A DNA stretch of 64,000 nt from Callorhinus ursinus (lineage: Eukaryota; Chordata; Mammalia; Carnivora; Otariidae). The stretch is from contig NW_020313045.1 in assembly GCF_003265705.1 (NCBI RefSeq), positions 1,766,115-1,830,114 on the forward strand, read 5' to 3'. Position numbers and translations under genes: made by a program. Shown here in pieces: positions 1 through 11,249 of the stretch. The first letter of the stretch is position 1; every line of letters starts with the position of its first letter. The notes beneath the pieces were generated by a model. It saw nothing but the letters and a program-made list of their open reading frames with translations. It ran no database searches and had not been told where the DNA came from.

Positions 1-113
1 CTCCCCGCCGAGCAGGGAGCCCGATGCGGGACTCGATCCCATGACTCTGAGATCATGACCTGAGCCGAAATCCAGAGTCGGATGCCCAACCGACCGAGCC
101 GCTCAGGCGCCCC
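1..113 (-). mobile_element. Can-SINE (tRNA-derived), cut by window edge
   Basis: This is the 5' part of a carnivore SINE read on the minus strand, ending at GGCGCCCC, which is the complement of the GGGGCGCC start. The tRNA-like head, including the complement of GGCTCAGGTCATGATC, is intact. The TC-rich and A-rich tail lies outside the window, so no target-site duplication can be tested. Confidence 0.93.
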
Positions 114-316
114 TCCGATTGCTATTTTTTAAAAAAGGTGATAGAGACAGAGATACGCCCACATTCATGCTCGCGTAAACACAAAACCTTGCCACAGGAC
201 TGGTTGCACGTGAGACTGGTAACGGGGATTGCTTTTGGGGCAGTGGAACCAGGAGGCCAGTATCTAAGGGATTGGGATACTTGCCTTGTATACTTTTTGT
301 ACTGTCTGAATTCTTT

Positions 317-343
317 TATTTATCTATTTATTTATTTATTTTT
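317..343. repeat. (TTTA)n microsatellite
   Basis: A short TTTA-type tract with one interruption (TCTA). It lies between the SINE at the window start and an L2 fragment, and could be the remnant of a decayed A-rich retroposon tail on the minus strand. Confidence 0.7.
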
Positions 344-424
344 TACCATGTTCAGTTATTTTATTTCCAATTTTAAAATAAAGTTACTTTTCATATCCTA
401 ACTCCCTCTGTCTTTTCTGTTCTC

Positions 425-862
425 TGCTGAAATGCCACCCGTTTAGCAAGACCTTCCTGGACCACCCTTCCGTGCGAGCTCCCCCTACTTTGTCTATCCC
501 CCACGGGAGCAGCTCCACGTTTAACTACTTTAAATCCTGGGGTTCCACGGAAGATTTAATTCAAAGAAGACCTCTGACTCCCTTAGCAGAAAGGCTTCGC
601 CGGGCGCCCCATCTGAATAATACCCTGACCGCTGTCCCTCCTTAACCCTGTCCCGCTGCTTTTTTAATGCACTTATCACCACCTGGCGTATCATGTATTT
701 TTTTATTTGCTTATAATTGGCTTTCCCGCATTAGAATGTCAGATCCGGAAGAGGAGGAAGCCTGCCCATTTTGTTCACAGCCATATTCCTTGTGGCTAGA
801 ACAATGCTTGGCATCGCAGATGTTTGATAAATGTTCGTTGAATGAATGGTTCTACTGCTAAG
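425..862 (+). mobile_element. L2 LINE 3' end
   Basis: An old L2 3' UTR in plus orientation. It shows the characteristic order: a CTTCCTGGACCACCC-like block, a TGCACTTATCACCACCTGGC-like block, a TTAGAATGTCAG-like block, and the end GATAAATGTTCGTTGAATGAATG. It is strongly diverged, as expected for this mammal-wide family. Confidence 0.8.
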
Positions 863-2004
863 AGGAAACAAACCAATAAAAAGATGTTTAAAGGCCACCG
901 ATCTAGCAGGGGCGGGCGGGGGCGGGGAATGTCTCAGGCCGTGAGCTTAGTGCAGGGTCTACAGTCCTGTTTGGCCATCCCCAGCGCCACGTCCAGTTTG
1001 TGCTGATGTCGGTTTGCTGAGCAAAGGGCCTGGGGCAGCACGGCATAGCACCCAGTGGTGGGGAGAAAGGGAGACAGCGGGAAAAGCCCAGAAGTGTGGC
1101 ACCATGGGAGAAACAATGCCCACAGAACACAGCGCTAAGAGGGTCTTCAGCAAACCCCAGGAGGAAGCGACGTCCTACTCAGGACACCCCCCCCTCCCCC
1201 CGTTTCAAGGAGAGTCAGGGCTGGAGGGAGAAGAGGAACAAGGAAAATCAAAGCAAGTCCTTGGGCCTTTGTGTCAACCCTGATGACACTGAGTTCCAGC
1301 TTCCAAAGGACGGCAGACAAGGTGTCAGAGCCAACAGTGCCAAGGGAAGGGGTGAATGAATCACGACGTTCCGTAAACCCTCCGCAGTTTGGCTCAAGGC
1401 AGGAAAGCCATGAGTCAGCAGGTCGTTCACTAGCAATTAGCGAGTAAGGGTTGGGTCTGGGCAGCAGGTGGCCAGCAAAGCAGCCTGAGGAGTGTGCTGG
1501 AGGGCCCCCCACCCCCAGACCCGCCTTGCCCCTGGCGGCCAGCACTCCTGAGGAAGCAGTCCTTTGCTGCTCTTGACCGGGGAGTGGCTTTGGGGTGACC
1601 CGATGGCCGAGGATTCTCACTGACTACGGAAAAATGGTGTTCTCGGCCCGAAGCTTTAGCACCTGCGTGGATCCTGCCGGGGCCTCCCTGTACCTCGGGA
1701 AACGTCCTCTTTTCTAAATTGTACTTTTATGCTCTGCAAGCCCTCAGGCTACCTGGTTAAAAGTTTACATTCAAACATCCTTCATAATTGGTTCGTTTGA
1801 ACGGTGCCCTCTGCAGAGTCAATCAAGGTGGGCCGTGTTCATTAGCAGCCGTTCCTATAAAATCCAGGTGGTGAAATGTCAATCCCTCCCGGGCTTTGGA
1901 AAAATGTCTCCAGGGTTCCTCGAGCCCAACAAACACCAGCTCCAATACATCCAGGGCGCCCCGAGCTTGCTGAGGCATCTTCTAAGCCGACCTTCTAAGG
2001 TCCT
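863..2004. other. Single-copy-like sequence, no gene seen
   Basis: I recognise no repeat family or coding exon here. Open frames on both strands are short, overlap each other and have no recognisable domains. A G-rich cluster sits at 909-927. Confidence 0.5.
909..927 (+). other. Potential G-quadruplex / GC-box cluster
   Basis: Four G-runs of 4, 3, 5 and 4 bases are separated by single C residues. Single-nucleotide loops predict a stable quadruplex. The same string also contains overlapping GGGCGG Sp1-type GC boxes. No CpG island or transcript evidence surrounds it. Confidence 0.6.
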
Positions 2005-2222
2005 CCACCTTGATGCTGTTGCTGTTTGGGGCCAGATTATTCCTTGTTGTAGGGAGAGGGGGGATGCCATAGGATGTTTAGTGGCATCCCTGGCCTCTAC
2101 CCCACTAGACGCCAATAACGCCCCCCATTTGGTGTCACCAAAAATGTGCCCAGGCATTGCCAAATGTCCCCTGGTGGGGGGGGGGGGGACGGCGGCACAA
2201 AATCGCCCCAGGTCAGAAACCA
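2005..2222 (-). mobile_element. MER20-like hAT-Charlie element
   Basis: This resembles the complement of MER20, a non-autonomous hAT DNA transposon. Visible blocks are TTTGGGGCCAGATTATTC, AGGATGTTTAGTGGCATCCC, CATTGCCAAATGTCCCCTGG and the end CAGAAACCACTT. The family's usual run of Gs has expanded to 13 bases at 2176-2188. Confidence 0.78.
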
Positions 2223-2285
2223 CTTTTCTAAGCTTCTATCCATTTGGACAACTGAAACTGGGAAGAGAAATTCACCAATTCAGAA

Positions 2286-2303
2286 AACCAACCAACCAAC
2301 CAA
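2286..2303. repeat. (CCAA)n short tandem repeat
   Basis: Four to five CCAA units. The downstream sequence (CTGCTCTCTGTGAGGGGCTA) weakly resembles a minus-strand L2 start, which I do not call separately. Confidence 0.6.
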
Positions 2304-2379
2304 CAAACCATTTCTCGAGAGCCTGCTCTCTGTGAGGGGCTATGCTAGCATTGGATATGGTCAAAAATAAGGGGTGTGT

Positions 2380-3520
2380 GTGGCCCCAGGCATCTCTCTT
2401 GAAAGAAGGGGGTCCCAAACCCTCTGTTCCTTCTCCGTGACCTGGTTTCAAGGGCTAGGTTTTCCACGAGGAGGCGAGGGCAGGGTGAGGTCAGGCTGTT
2501 TCATGAGAAGAAAAGGGGTGGGTGAGTCCTTGAGAAACTCTTCCCAAGGAAGGCCTCAGACATACTTGTTTTTAGCTCCCCATGCAAATGGATGTCGCCA
2601 GCCTTGAAAAGAGCACAATGGGTGTACAGCAGTGAATCATCTAAGTTAATTCTAGAGATCACCGCGGAGCCGTGCAAAGCCCAGCAGAGCTTAGCTTACA
2701 ATCCAAGCCAGCAGAACAGCCTCCGATGATGAGGTTCACGTTAATAATTGGCCCGGATACAGCCACAAAACACTCCCTGCTCCAGGCCTATGCCAGGAAA
2801 AATAAAGAAGCAGTCAAGAATAACACAGTAACATTTATCACACCCTCCAGCGAAAGGCAGCCACCATTTTCCCTCACTGTGGCCTTTAAGACTGACGGGT
2901 GGGCCCCCCGTACCCTGGTGCTGAGACTAGAAGACAAATCTGGGGGTGGGGCTGAGGGGAGGGGTATGCCCATGCACAGGGGGTAGGGGAGCGGCAGGTT
3001 GAGATGAGGGGCAGACAGACGCTCAGGCACAGCTTGGTTCATTGCACAGAGGGTTCATCCAAGTGATGACAAAATGGCCACGAGAACTTGGTGCTGATGA
3101 AGGCCAGGTCCTGCAGACACTGAAATGGTACCACACAGAGGCCGTAGGTCAGCGGGGCTCCCCCTGGAGACGTCAAGGTCTGCCACCGTGCAATGGGGCA
3201 GGAGACCTTGGGAACACCCAACACTCTCACCAAGGTCTCTTGGGAGTTAATTTCAAGCAGACAGGCCTAGGAAGTGATTGAAGTGTCGTGGGCGGAGAGC
3301 TAAAACAGGCAAGTCAGTCAGAAGCAGAGCTCCCCAAACATGGCATGAATATCCCAGGCGGTACAGAGTCAGTTTGGGGTGACTCAGGGACATGGCTTGC
3401 CCTGACACTGAAGCACATGAAGAGAAAAGGGTTCCTTTGCACGTTTTTTAGTCCTTCTGATAAGGACAGGGGGAAGTCTTGGCTTGGTGCTCGGAGATCT
3501 TTAACGCAGCTTCAACCTGG
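2380..3520. other. Single-copy-like sequence, no gene seen
   Basis: I see no recognised repeat family, exon or RNA gene. Open frames up to about 100 codons occur but have low-complexity composition and no recognisable domain. Confidence 0.45.
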
Positions 3521-3525
3521 GGTCA

Positions 3526-3549
3526 TCTCTCTCTCTCTCTCTCTCTCTT
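3526..3549. repeat. (TC)n microsatellite
   Basis: About 12 uninterrupted TC units lie just upstream of a minus-strand SINE. A second short TC run follows that SINE at 3779-3790, so the SINE may have inserted into or beside a pyrimidine tract. Confidence 0.85.
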
Positions 3550-3565
3550 TAAAATGAGGAAGGTT

Positions 3566-3777
3566 TTATTTTTATTTTTTTAGAGATTTTATTTATTTAC
3601 TTGAGAGAGAGAGACAGAGAGAGCAAGAGAGAACATGAGCCAGGAGGAGAGGGAGGAGAGGGAGAAGCAGACTCCCCGCTGAGAAGGGAGCCCGAGGCGG
3701 GGCTTGATCGCGAGACCCTGGGATCGTGACCTGAGTTGAAGGCAGACCCTTAACCACCTGAGCCACCCAGGCACCCC
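3566..3777 (-). mobile_element. Can-SINE
   Basis: A full-length minus-strand SINE: T-rich tail, GA-rich block, TCCCCGCTGAGAAGGGAGCC, then the tRNA-like head ending AGCCACCCAGGCACCCC. Several CpG-type transitions make it one of the older copies. I could not read a clear target-site duplication. Confidence 0.93.
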
Positions 3778-3884
3778 TATCTCTCTCTTTTTGGTAAAGA
3801 AAGAACAGACTTTGGGTTCAAGGCTTGGGCAAGCAAGGATATCTGGCCAGAATTTAACGATGTTGGCTTTTGTTTTCCCCGTAA

Positions 3885-4185
3885 GTCAAGCTTATCAAGG
3901 CAAAATTTACCTGCAGTAAAATTCACCTTTCCTGTACAGTTCTGTGAGTTTTGACAAACACATACAGTTGTATAATCACCGGCACAATCCAGAGACAGAA
4001 CAGTTCTACCACATAAATAGCTACCCCACGCGCCTTGAGGTCAGCCCCCCAACCTTCATCCTTAGTCCCTGATCTGAAACCAATGATTTGGTTTCTGTTC
4101 CTATAGTTTTGGCTTTTCTGGAACATCATAGAAATGGAATTATACAGTACAGAGCCTTTGGGGGTTTGCTTTTGTTGTATTTATC
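3885..4185 (-). mobile_element. L1M 3' region
   Basis: Minus-strand match by eye to old mammalian L1 3' sequence, with blocks AAAATTCACCTTTCCTGTAC, TGTGAGTTTTGACAAACACA and TCTGGAACATCATAGAAATG. It is truncated and diverged. Confidence 0.65.
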
Positions 4186-4271
4186 TTTAGTGTAGATTTA
4201 CAAAGTAGCATACCGGCTTTCTATTTAAGGTAGTTCTATAAAGTGTTCTTTTTAAACAAATCAACTTTTTA

Positions 4272-4463
4272 TTTTTTTGGAGATTTTATTTATTCATTTG
4301 AGAGAGAGAGATCGAGCGCGGGGGTGGGGCGGTGGGCAGAGGGAGAGGGAGAAGCAGACTCTCCGCGGAGCAAGGAGCCTGACCTGGGCTCCATCCCAGG
4401 ACCCTGGGATCATGACCTGAGCCGAAGGCAGACGCTTAACTGACTGAGCCACCGAGGCGCCCC
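4272..4463 (-). mobile_element. Can-SINE with 15-bp TSD
   Basis: A minus-strand SINE flanked by the identical direct repeat CAAATCAACTTTTTA at 4257-4271 and 4464-4478. The perfect duplication fixes both ends. The site is AT-rich, as expected for L1-endonuclease insertion. Confidence 0.96.
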
Positions 4464-4478
4464 CAAATCAACTTTTTA

Positions 4479-5421
4479 AAAAAGACATTTGGTTTACGGA
4501 CAAATATTAAGTAATTCTGCAGGGGCTATGCAGGTATGACAACAATCAGGAAGACTGGACAGGAAAGGTCTGGGGTGTCACCCTTGCAAGTCACGTCAGG
4601 TTGCCAGTTTCCTGGACTCTGAGCAAAGACACAAGACCTGCCTCACAGCAAGAAAAACCTTACTGCTCATGGCACAGCCAGTAGCACATTTACAATGGTT
4701 CCCTTTGTTCCCAATCACACAGGGGCAATGCAGATGAGCTAGGCACTTACCTGTGCATGCAAGGTGTTGCACTGTAGGAGAGAAATCCCAAGCTTTGGGA
4801 ACTGGAACCTTTTCTCGTGAACAGTAAGCATGCCTCCCCTTTGCTCTGGGGCCAGACACTATCTCCATCTTCCAAAGCTGTTTGCTGTACAAACATCCTG
4901 GCAAAGAGAACTAAGGCCAGTTAGCACCTCCCTCTGAGGACGTGGAGAAAGGCATGATGTCCCTAGAGAATGATCTCCCAATAGAAGGACTGGCTTAGGT
5001 GACTGGAAAAGAAAATCTGGGGAGTCGCAAGCTGGGGGGGCGGGGAGCGGTGTCCAGAAGAAGGAACGGAATGGCCTGGCAGACTGGACCACTGAAAGAC
5101 CTCAGGTTAGCTGAGGCAGGATTCTAAACCCTTTCTTCCCACTCTATACTTTCCAAAGCAACCTTCCCATTAGAGGATGATCTTCATGAGTCCTTATCTG
5201 GGGAGGGGTGCATTGCTTTGCCCACGTGACCACACCATCCTCTCAGATGGCTGTATTTCTGATTGTCCTTGACATTCAGGTTTATACATCAGATCCCATG
5301 CTGGTTAATGTGAGTCTGTTTCACCCTCTCTCTGTCCATCAAACTGAGCTTCTAATTCTGAAAGGTTGAGAGGCAGATCTCTAAATTTAACACAGTAAGT
5401 CAAATAATAACAAATAGTGCC
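4479..5421. other. Single-copy-like sequence, no gene seen
   Basis: No recognised repeat and no supportable exon. Minus-strand frames of 77-102 codons carry no recognisable domain. Confidence 0.45.
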
Positions 5422-5625
5422 CAGTACTTATTATCTGTTCCAAGCTCTTCATAGTCATAATCTAATTTAATCCTCCCACCAGCCGTATACTTGCTAGGTA
5501 CATCTGTGAGTCTCATTTTATAGGTGAGGAAAGTAAAGCACCAAGAGAGAAAATTACTCAGTGAAAGGCTCACAGGTATATGTGGTAGACCTGGAATTTG
5601 AACTTGGTCTGGCTGAGGCCAAAGT
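5422..5625 (-). mobile_element. MIR SINE
   Basis: Minus-strand MIR. The core reads as the expected complement: TTTAATCCTCCCACCAGCC, CTCATTTTATAGGTGAGGAA, then TAGACCTGGAATTTGAACTT near the tRNA-like end. Confidence 0.78.
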
Positions 5626-5886
5626 CAGTCATGTAACCACCGCTCATCACAGCCTCACCGGGGAAGTCCCACTTCATGAAGCCTGGGTGGAGGCCAGTCA
5701 GTCCTTTCCCTCTGAGTATAAATGTAAGGAAGCTTTACACCTGGACATGGAGTTCTCTCCTGTTCCTGGAGCCCTTTACCCTCATCTATACTCATTTAAA
5801 GTCTTCCAGAAAGTTCCCATGAAGCCTAAGGTCCTGTTCCAGTTATTATTGTTACATAACACATAACTCCAAAACCCAACAGCTTA

Positions 5887-7331
5887 TGCAGAAGAATGAA
5901 ACTGGACCATTTCCTTACACCGCACACAAAAATAGACTCCAAATGGTTGAAAGACCTAAACGTGAGACAGGAGTCCTTCAAAATCCTAAAGGAGAACACA
6001 GGTAGCAACCTCTTCGACCTCAGCCGCAGCAACTTCTTCCTAGAAACATCACCAAAGGCACGGGAAGCCAGGGCAAAAATGAACTATTGGAATTTCATCA
6101 AGATAAAAAGCTTTTGCACAGCAAAAGAAACAGTCCACAAAACCAAAAGACAACCGACAGAATGGGAGAAAATATTTGCAAATGACATATCAGATAAAGG
6201 GCTAGTATCCAAAATCTATAAAGAACTTCTCAAACTCAACACCCAAAGAACAAATAATCCAATCAAGAAATGGGCAGAAGACATGAACAGACATTTTTCC
6301 AAAGAAGACATCCAAATGGCCAACAGGCACATGAAAAAGTGCTCAACATCGCTCGGCATCAGGGAAATCCAAATCAAAACCTCAATGAGATACCACCTCA
6401 CACCCGTCAGAATGGCCAAAATTAACAAGTCAGGGAATGACAGATGTTGGCGGGGATGTGGAGAAAGGGGAACCCTCCTACACTGTTGGTGGGAATGCAA
6501 GCTGGTGCAACCACTCTGGAAAACAGTATGGAGGTTCCTCAAACAGTTGAAAATAGAGCTACCCTACGATCCAGCAATTGCACTACTGGGTATTTACCCC
6601 AAAGATACAAATGTAGGGACCCGAAGGGGTACGTGCACCCCAATGTTTATAGCAGCAATGTCCACAATAGCCAAACTGTGGAAAGAGCCAAGATGCCCAT
6701 CGACAGATGAATGGATAAAGAAGAGGTGGTATATATACACAATGGAATATTATGCAGCCATCAAAAGGAATGAGATCTTGCCATTTGCAACGACATGGAT
6801 GGAACTGGAGGGTGTTATGCTGAGTGAAATAAGTCAATCAGAGAAAGACATGTATCATATGACCTCACTGATATGAGGAATTCTTAATCTCAGGAACAAA
6901 CTAAGGGTTGCTGGAGTGGTCGGGGGTGGGAGGGATGGGGTGGCTGGGTGATAGACACTGGGGAGGGTATGTGCTATGGTGAGCGCTGTGAATTGTGTAA
7001 AACTGTTGAATCACAGATCTGTACTTCTGAAATAAATAACGCAACATATTTTAAGAAAAAAGAAAAAGAAGAAGATAGCAGGAGAGGAAGAATGAAGGGG
7101 AGTAAGTCAGAGGGGGAGATGAACCAGGAGAGATGATGGACTCTGAAAAACAAACTGAGGGTTCTAGAGGGGAGGCTGGTAGGGGGATGGGTTAGCCTGG
7201 TGATGGGTATTAAAGAGGGCACATTCTGCGTGGAGCACTGGGTGTTATGAACAAACAATGAATCATGGAACACTACACCAAAACAAATGATGTAATATAT
7301 GGTGATTAACATAACAATAAAAAATTTAAAA
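5887..7331 (+). mobile_element. 5'-truncated carnivore L1 with 16-bp TSD
   Basis: L1 insertion of about 1.44 kb in plus orientation, bounded by the perfect direct repeat AAAACCCAACAGCTTA at 5871-5886 and 7332-7347. It holds the C-terminal part of ORF2 (5896-6876), then a 3' UTR with two diverged copies of the tail unit (each containing an AACAAACT-AGGGTT-type block and a GTGTAA/TGTTAT-type block) joined by an A-rich, GAA-rich linker at 7050-7090. It ends in an A-rich tail. The perfect TSD and the long open frame suggest a fairly recent insertion. Confidence 0.95.
5896..6876 (+). pseudogene. LINE-1 ORF2 protein, C-terminal fragment
   Basis: An uninterrupted 326-codon frame matching the last quarter of the roughly 1,275-residue L1 ORF2 protein, whose full form supplies endonuclease and reverse transcriptase for retrotransposition. 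Both catalytic domains are missing. What remains is the C-terminal segment, with family landmarks [26 protein letters not shown], the cysteine motif region [19 protein letters not shown] (residues about 194-212) and [20 protein letters not shown]. The frame was already open at the truncation point. The ATG at 5896 is an internal methionine, not a native start. It is a dead fragment of a mobile element, not a host gene. Its openness reflects youth rather than selection. Confidence 0.93.
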
Positions 7332-7790
7332 AAAACCCAACAGCTTAAAACAACCATTTTCTTCTGCTCACAATTTTGTGGGTCAGGGACTGGGAAGGGG
7401 CTCAGCTGGACCATTCTCACTTGGGGTCTTTCATGAAGTTGCAATCAATTGTCAGCCTGGCATTGCACACACCTAGGGCCTTGAGAGGGCTGGACATCTC
7501 AAAGGGCTCACCCATGTGGCTGACAGCTCAGCTTGGCTGTCAACGCCACCCATCTGGCTTCTATACACAGCCTATCCAACATGGTGGTCTCAAGAGAGCC
7601 AAACATTATATGTGGCTGGCTTTCTGCAGGGCAAAAGTCCCAAGAACCAGCAGGAAGCTCTAAGGTCTTTTCTGACCTAGTCTCAGAGGTCACATGGTCA
7701 TATTCTGTTGGACAACACCGTCCCAGGTGTGGCTAGATTCAAAGGAACTCATCTGTTGATGGGAGGAGAGTATTCTGGCTCTGTGGTTTA

Positions 7791-8844
7791 AAACGGTCAC
7801 AAGTCCCAGCCAGATTTCCTCTTCCTGGTCCAAACCACTAGCATGGGCCTCCTTGAACTTTTAGACAAGAGAGCCCAAGGTGACAGAGAATTGGGGGATA
7901 TCCTTGGGGGTTGTTGAGGATGAGGAGCTCAATCCATCTCTAATAATTGTGAGACAAAAGACAATGCAGGATGAAGGGCAACATGACCTTTGACTTCATG
8001 AAAGAGTGCTCTATTTGGGATTTAGCAACATCTGAGACACGAAGACAAGTTTCCAGCGTAGACATTTGGAGGTGGCAGGAGGAAGCCAAGAGTCATCCAT
8101 TGTTTATTAAAATGCCCATATTCTCCAGTGATAAGCCAACAGTCAGGGCCCTCTGTAACCTTGTTCTCCAGAGGCCTACGTGTGCTCATGGTACCCCCCA
8201 CCCTTGCTGCAGAGACCCAAAGATAAACTATGTAGCTCTCCTGCTCTCCTTATTTTTGGTGAACCTCCAGCTTGAATAGGGGAGGTTTCATGCCTCTCCC
8301 CTCAAGCACTAGATATTTCTCCCCAGGGCCACCATGAAGTAGTGATGTTCATGGCTCAAGAATGGGAGGCAACCAATGAGGTTGTCACTCAGGGTCACTG
8401 TCCCCTTTGAGATACTATTTTTCTGGTGATCTGCACCTCCGAGAAGACTTCTGGTCCCCTGGGATTGCTCTTTGGGCACCTACTACTAGCTTTAATAGGT
8501 AGGAACCAAATTCCTGACCAACAAAAGAACCCCTCTTATGCATGGAGACTCTGGCGTATAAACCAGGTGCATATCTATCCCCTGGTGACACGTGACATAC
8601 CTGGGATCTACAGAGGGAGCAGTCACTGTACCTATTTTTAAAGTGCACTCTTCCATTTAATACACAGCAGATACGTCACCCACTTAAATCATCCCTCTGC
8701 ATGTGCTTCAAGCTGCCAGCCAACAGCACGTGGCTGAGACTGGGCGTTGAGTCCCACGTGGCTCACATGGAGTTCTGCTCTGTGCTAGCTGCATGGTTCG
8801 ATGTCTTCGTGGGGATGATGGAAGTCTCCACTTTCACAGAGTCA
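7791..8844. other. Single-copy-like sequence, no gene seen
   Basis: No clear repeat family or exon. The first 100 bases may still belong to the decayed MLT1 LTR. Confidence 0.4.
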
Positions 8845-8935
8845 CTGTGGACATTACATAAAGTAGCACACGTAAAGCATTTAGAAAGTGCCCAGTGTAT
8901 GGTAAGCACTCCATTTAACAATGCTGTATGCATTT
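8845..8935 (+). mobile_element. MIR 3' remnant
   Basis: A short MIR-like end with AAAGCATTTAGAAAGTGCCC and GTATGGTAAGCACTCCATTT. Diverged and low-scoring by eye. Confidence 0.45.
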
Positions 8936-8939
8936 AAAA

Positions 8940-9425
8940 TGATAGTCTCCAAAACGGAACATCATCCATTAAATCAACTATCCTTGAATATTGAACATGT
9001 TAAATAGCATTATGCAACCCCAACAGTCGCATTCCAAGATTCTGTTTGCAACTATTAAGCCTACCAATGGCCTCTGAAAACCGTCACTTGGAGGCAGCAC
9101 TTAGAGCGTTCAGTCAGGGTCCCAAACGCCCTGCAGGGAGTTCCCAAGTCTCGTTCACCCACATAGGAAAGGTACAGGCGCACATACGTGAATTCTTCAG
9201 TGTGAGCTGAGCCGAAATAATTGTATTTTAAAACATTTGGCATTCTGTAAAAATCATATTTGTTATTCATACTGTTTATAGAGTATACATCACTGTACAC
9301 ATTTTCGTCTGTACTCATGGCTTACCACCTGAGGTTACTTAAAAGCACTTGCAATGGTCATTTTCAATGTATGCAATGTTTGCCTCTGTGCTGGCTTTCA
9401 GAACCTAGCTCCCACTTTAGATGGA
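8940..9425. other. AT-rich single-copy-like sequence, no gene seen
   Basis: Contains many short A/T runs. I recognise no repeat family, exon or RNA gene. Confidence 0.4.
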
Positions 9426-9427
9426 AT

Positions 9428-9570
9428 CCACTGTCTCATTTTATCTTTCCAGCGGCCCTAGTGTGTAGTCATCACTGTCGTGGTTTACACTAGAGACCAT
9501 TTAGTCTCAGGAAGATCAACCATCGGGTCCAACCTAGTACATGTGGCGGAAGTGGGATTCCAGGCTCTCC
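9428..9570 (-). mobile_element. MIR SINE (diverged)
   Basis: A minus-strand MIR pattern runs from CTGTCTCATTTTATCTTTCC to GGCGGAAGTGGGATTCCAGG. Spacing fits MIR but identity is low. Confidence 0.5.
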
Positions 9571-10640
9571 CTCTGCAGGGCACTCACTCCTCCCTGCCCC
9601 TCAGTGGCACCTTACTGCTCTCGGGCCCCTTCTCCACCCGAAATTAGTCTCATATGCATCACGACTTTGGAAACACCTAATAACCCCAGTAACAGACACT
9701 GACTCCTTTGTAAAAATAGAAAACCAAGACCAGGGAAGGTAAAGAACTTATCCACGGTCAGAACTGCCCTCTCAACATCTTGATATTCTTTTTTTCTGAG
9801 GCATCCAGGACTCTGTCTCGTCCCACTCTTAGGGCCACGTTTTTTGGTCTCCTTTGAGGCCCTCCCCCTTCACGTGCTGATCCCTCCACGTGGCGACACA
9901 GAGAGCCGCTGATACAAATGCCCACCAACATCAGGTGGGGACAGAAACGCGCCAAGTGGGGTGGGGGTGAGGTGTTAGGGAATCATGGAAATGGGCCAAC
10001 TGAGATCAGGGGCAGCAGCTAACAGAAGCTCCAACCCGGCGGGGGGTGGGGGGGAAGGTCAACAATGACGGATCATCTAACCTTTTATGAGAATCCAGAT
10101 AGCCGCTAATTTGTGGGATATGTTCCTACGTCAATCCTGTGGCAACTAATTCGGATGGGTTCATCAGCGCTTCAGGAGGAGTTTCCCAGTCTTTTTCCTG
10201 GGATTGTTGACTTCTAGCTTCATGTCTCTAACCGTGGCATGCTGAGGACCTACACAGGGACGTCCCACCGATTCCTTTAATGTCACAGTTTCCTTCCAAA
10301 CGAATAACTCTCCCCCATGGCCCTACTTCTGCCATCATCCTCCTAGGAGGACCCATGGACTCAAACTCTATACCGCACTGTGCAAACTGCATTGGAATTG
10401 GCTTTGGGCTGTCTTAGAAATGGACATGGGCACACCCCATTTCTGATTTACTGAAAAAGATTTTTTAAGCCATCCTTGATCTATCCCCTACCACCCCAGA
10501 GGCCAGGCTCACATCACCCCATGGAGGTTGTATTTAAAATACCCTTTTCCTTAATTCAACCACCACTGACCCTTTGCTATCCAATCCAGCCCTCCCACCA
10601 CTGTTCTGCATAGCTGAAACACAGATCTACCTGTTATAAA
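9571..10640. other. Single-copy-like sequence with G-rich tract
   Basis: No gene or clear repeat. A G-rich run at 10038-10054 (GGC, six Gs, T, seven Gs) could form a quadruplex. Confidence 0.4.
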
Positions 10641-10644
10641 CCTG

Positions 10645-10960
10645 TTCTAAAACCTTCGGTGGCTCTCCATGGCCCATAGGAAAGCGTGTAAAGCCTCTAG
10701 CCTGGCTTTCAACCCACAGCTTCCTCCCAAACTCTTTTTGTGCCTGCTGTACATATTCCCGACCCTTCTAAGAACCCTGGATTATCCATGCCTCCCCTTT
10801 GGCAACCACCTAATGCTGCCCTGAATTGACAGGCACACCACTGGGATGAGCCCTGCCTCCTCTTCCTTGGTATGAGCCACTCCCTCACATATCACTCAAT
10901 CTTTACTGAGCGCCCACATTGAGCTAAGCAACCCATCACTGCATTACAAGCTCCTTGAAG
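10645..10960 (+). mobile_element. L2 LINE fragment
   Basis: Resembles the L2 region upstream of the 3' UTR: AAAACCTTCGGTGGCTCTCC, ATGGCCCATAGGAAAGCGTG and AGCCTGGCTTTCAACC. Diverged. Confidence 0.5.
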
Positions 10961-11249
10961 TGGAAAGCTATATGTTAACAGGAGCACCCTCTCAGACCTG
11001 AGACCTCTATGTACAGAGGCAAATGTTAGCTAACAATGACATGTAGAAAGGGGATGGGAAATGGTTTGCCACAGAGAGAGAAAGGACCGAGCAATGAGGA
11101 GAAAGTAGGATGTGTCAGAGGCAAATCCTAGGACTGGGTGCAGAAATGTTGGCCAGAGAAGAGCAAGGAAAGGTAGGCTGAAGCCACGCTGGGGGTCATA
11201 CTGTGGTATACCCTCTCTGTAGTGGGTGCTGTGTTTGAGTTGGGACTCT
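10961..11249. other. Single-copy-like, purine-rich sequence
   Basis: Mostly A/G-rich sequence with no recognised family or exon. Confidence 0.4.

Larger units (their letters stand above)
5835..7790 (-). mobile_element. MLT1-type LTR, split by an L1 insertion
   Basis: A minus-strand MaLR (MLT1-like) LTR. Its outer end lies at about 5835-5886 and resumes at 7348 with AAACAACCATTTTCTTCTGC, then TGTGGGTCAGGGACTGGGAA and TCTGTTGATGGGAGGAG. The two halves join into one element once the L1 at 5887-7331 and one TSD copy are removed. The subfamily is not assigned. Confidence 0.68.

Noticed and set aside
1147..1620. 157-codon minus-strand frame
   Set aside because: Proline/glycine/leucine-rich with overlapping frames on both strands. 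No domain or splice context.
5896..6876. Long open frame that could be taken for a host gene
   Set aside because: Its sequence is the C-terminal part of L1 ORF2, lies inside a TSD-flanked insertion and lacks the catalytic domains.
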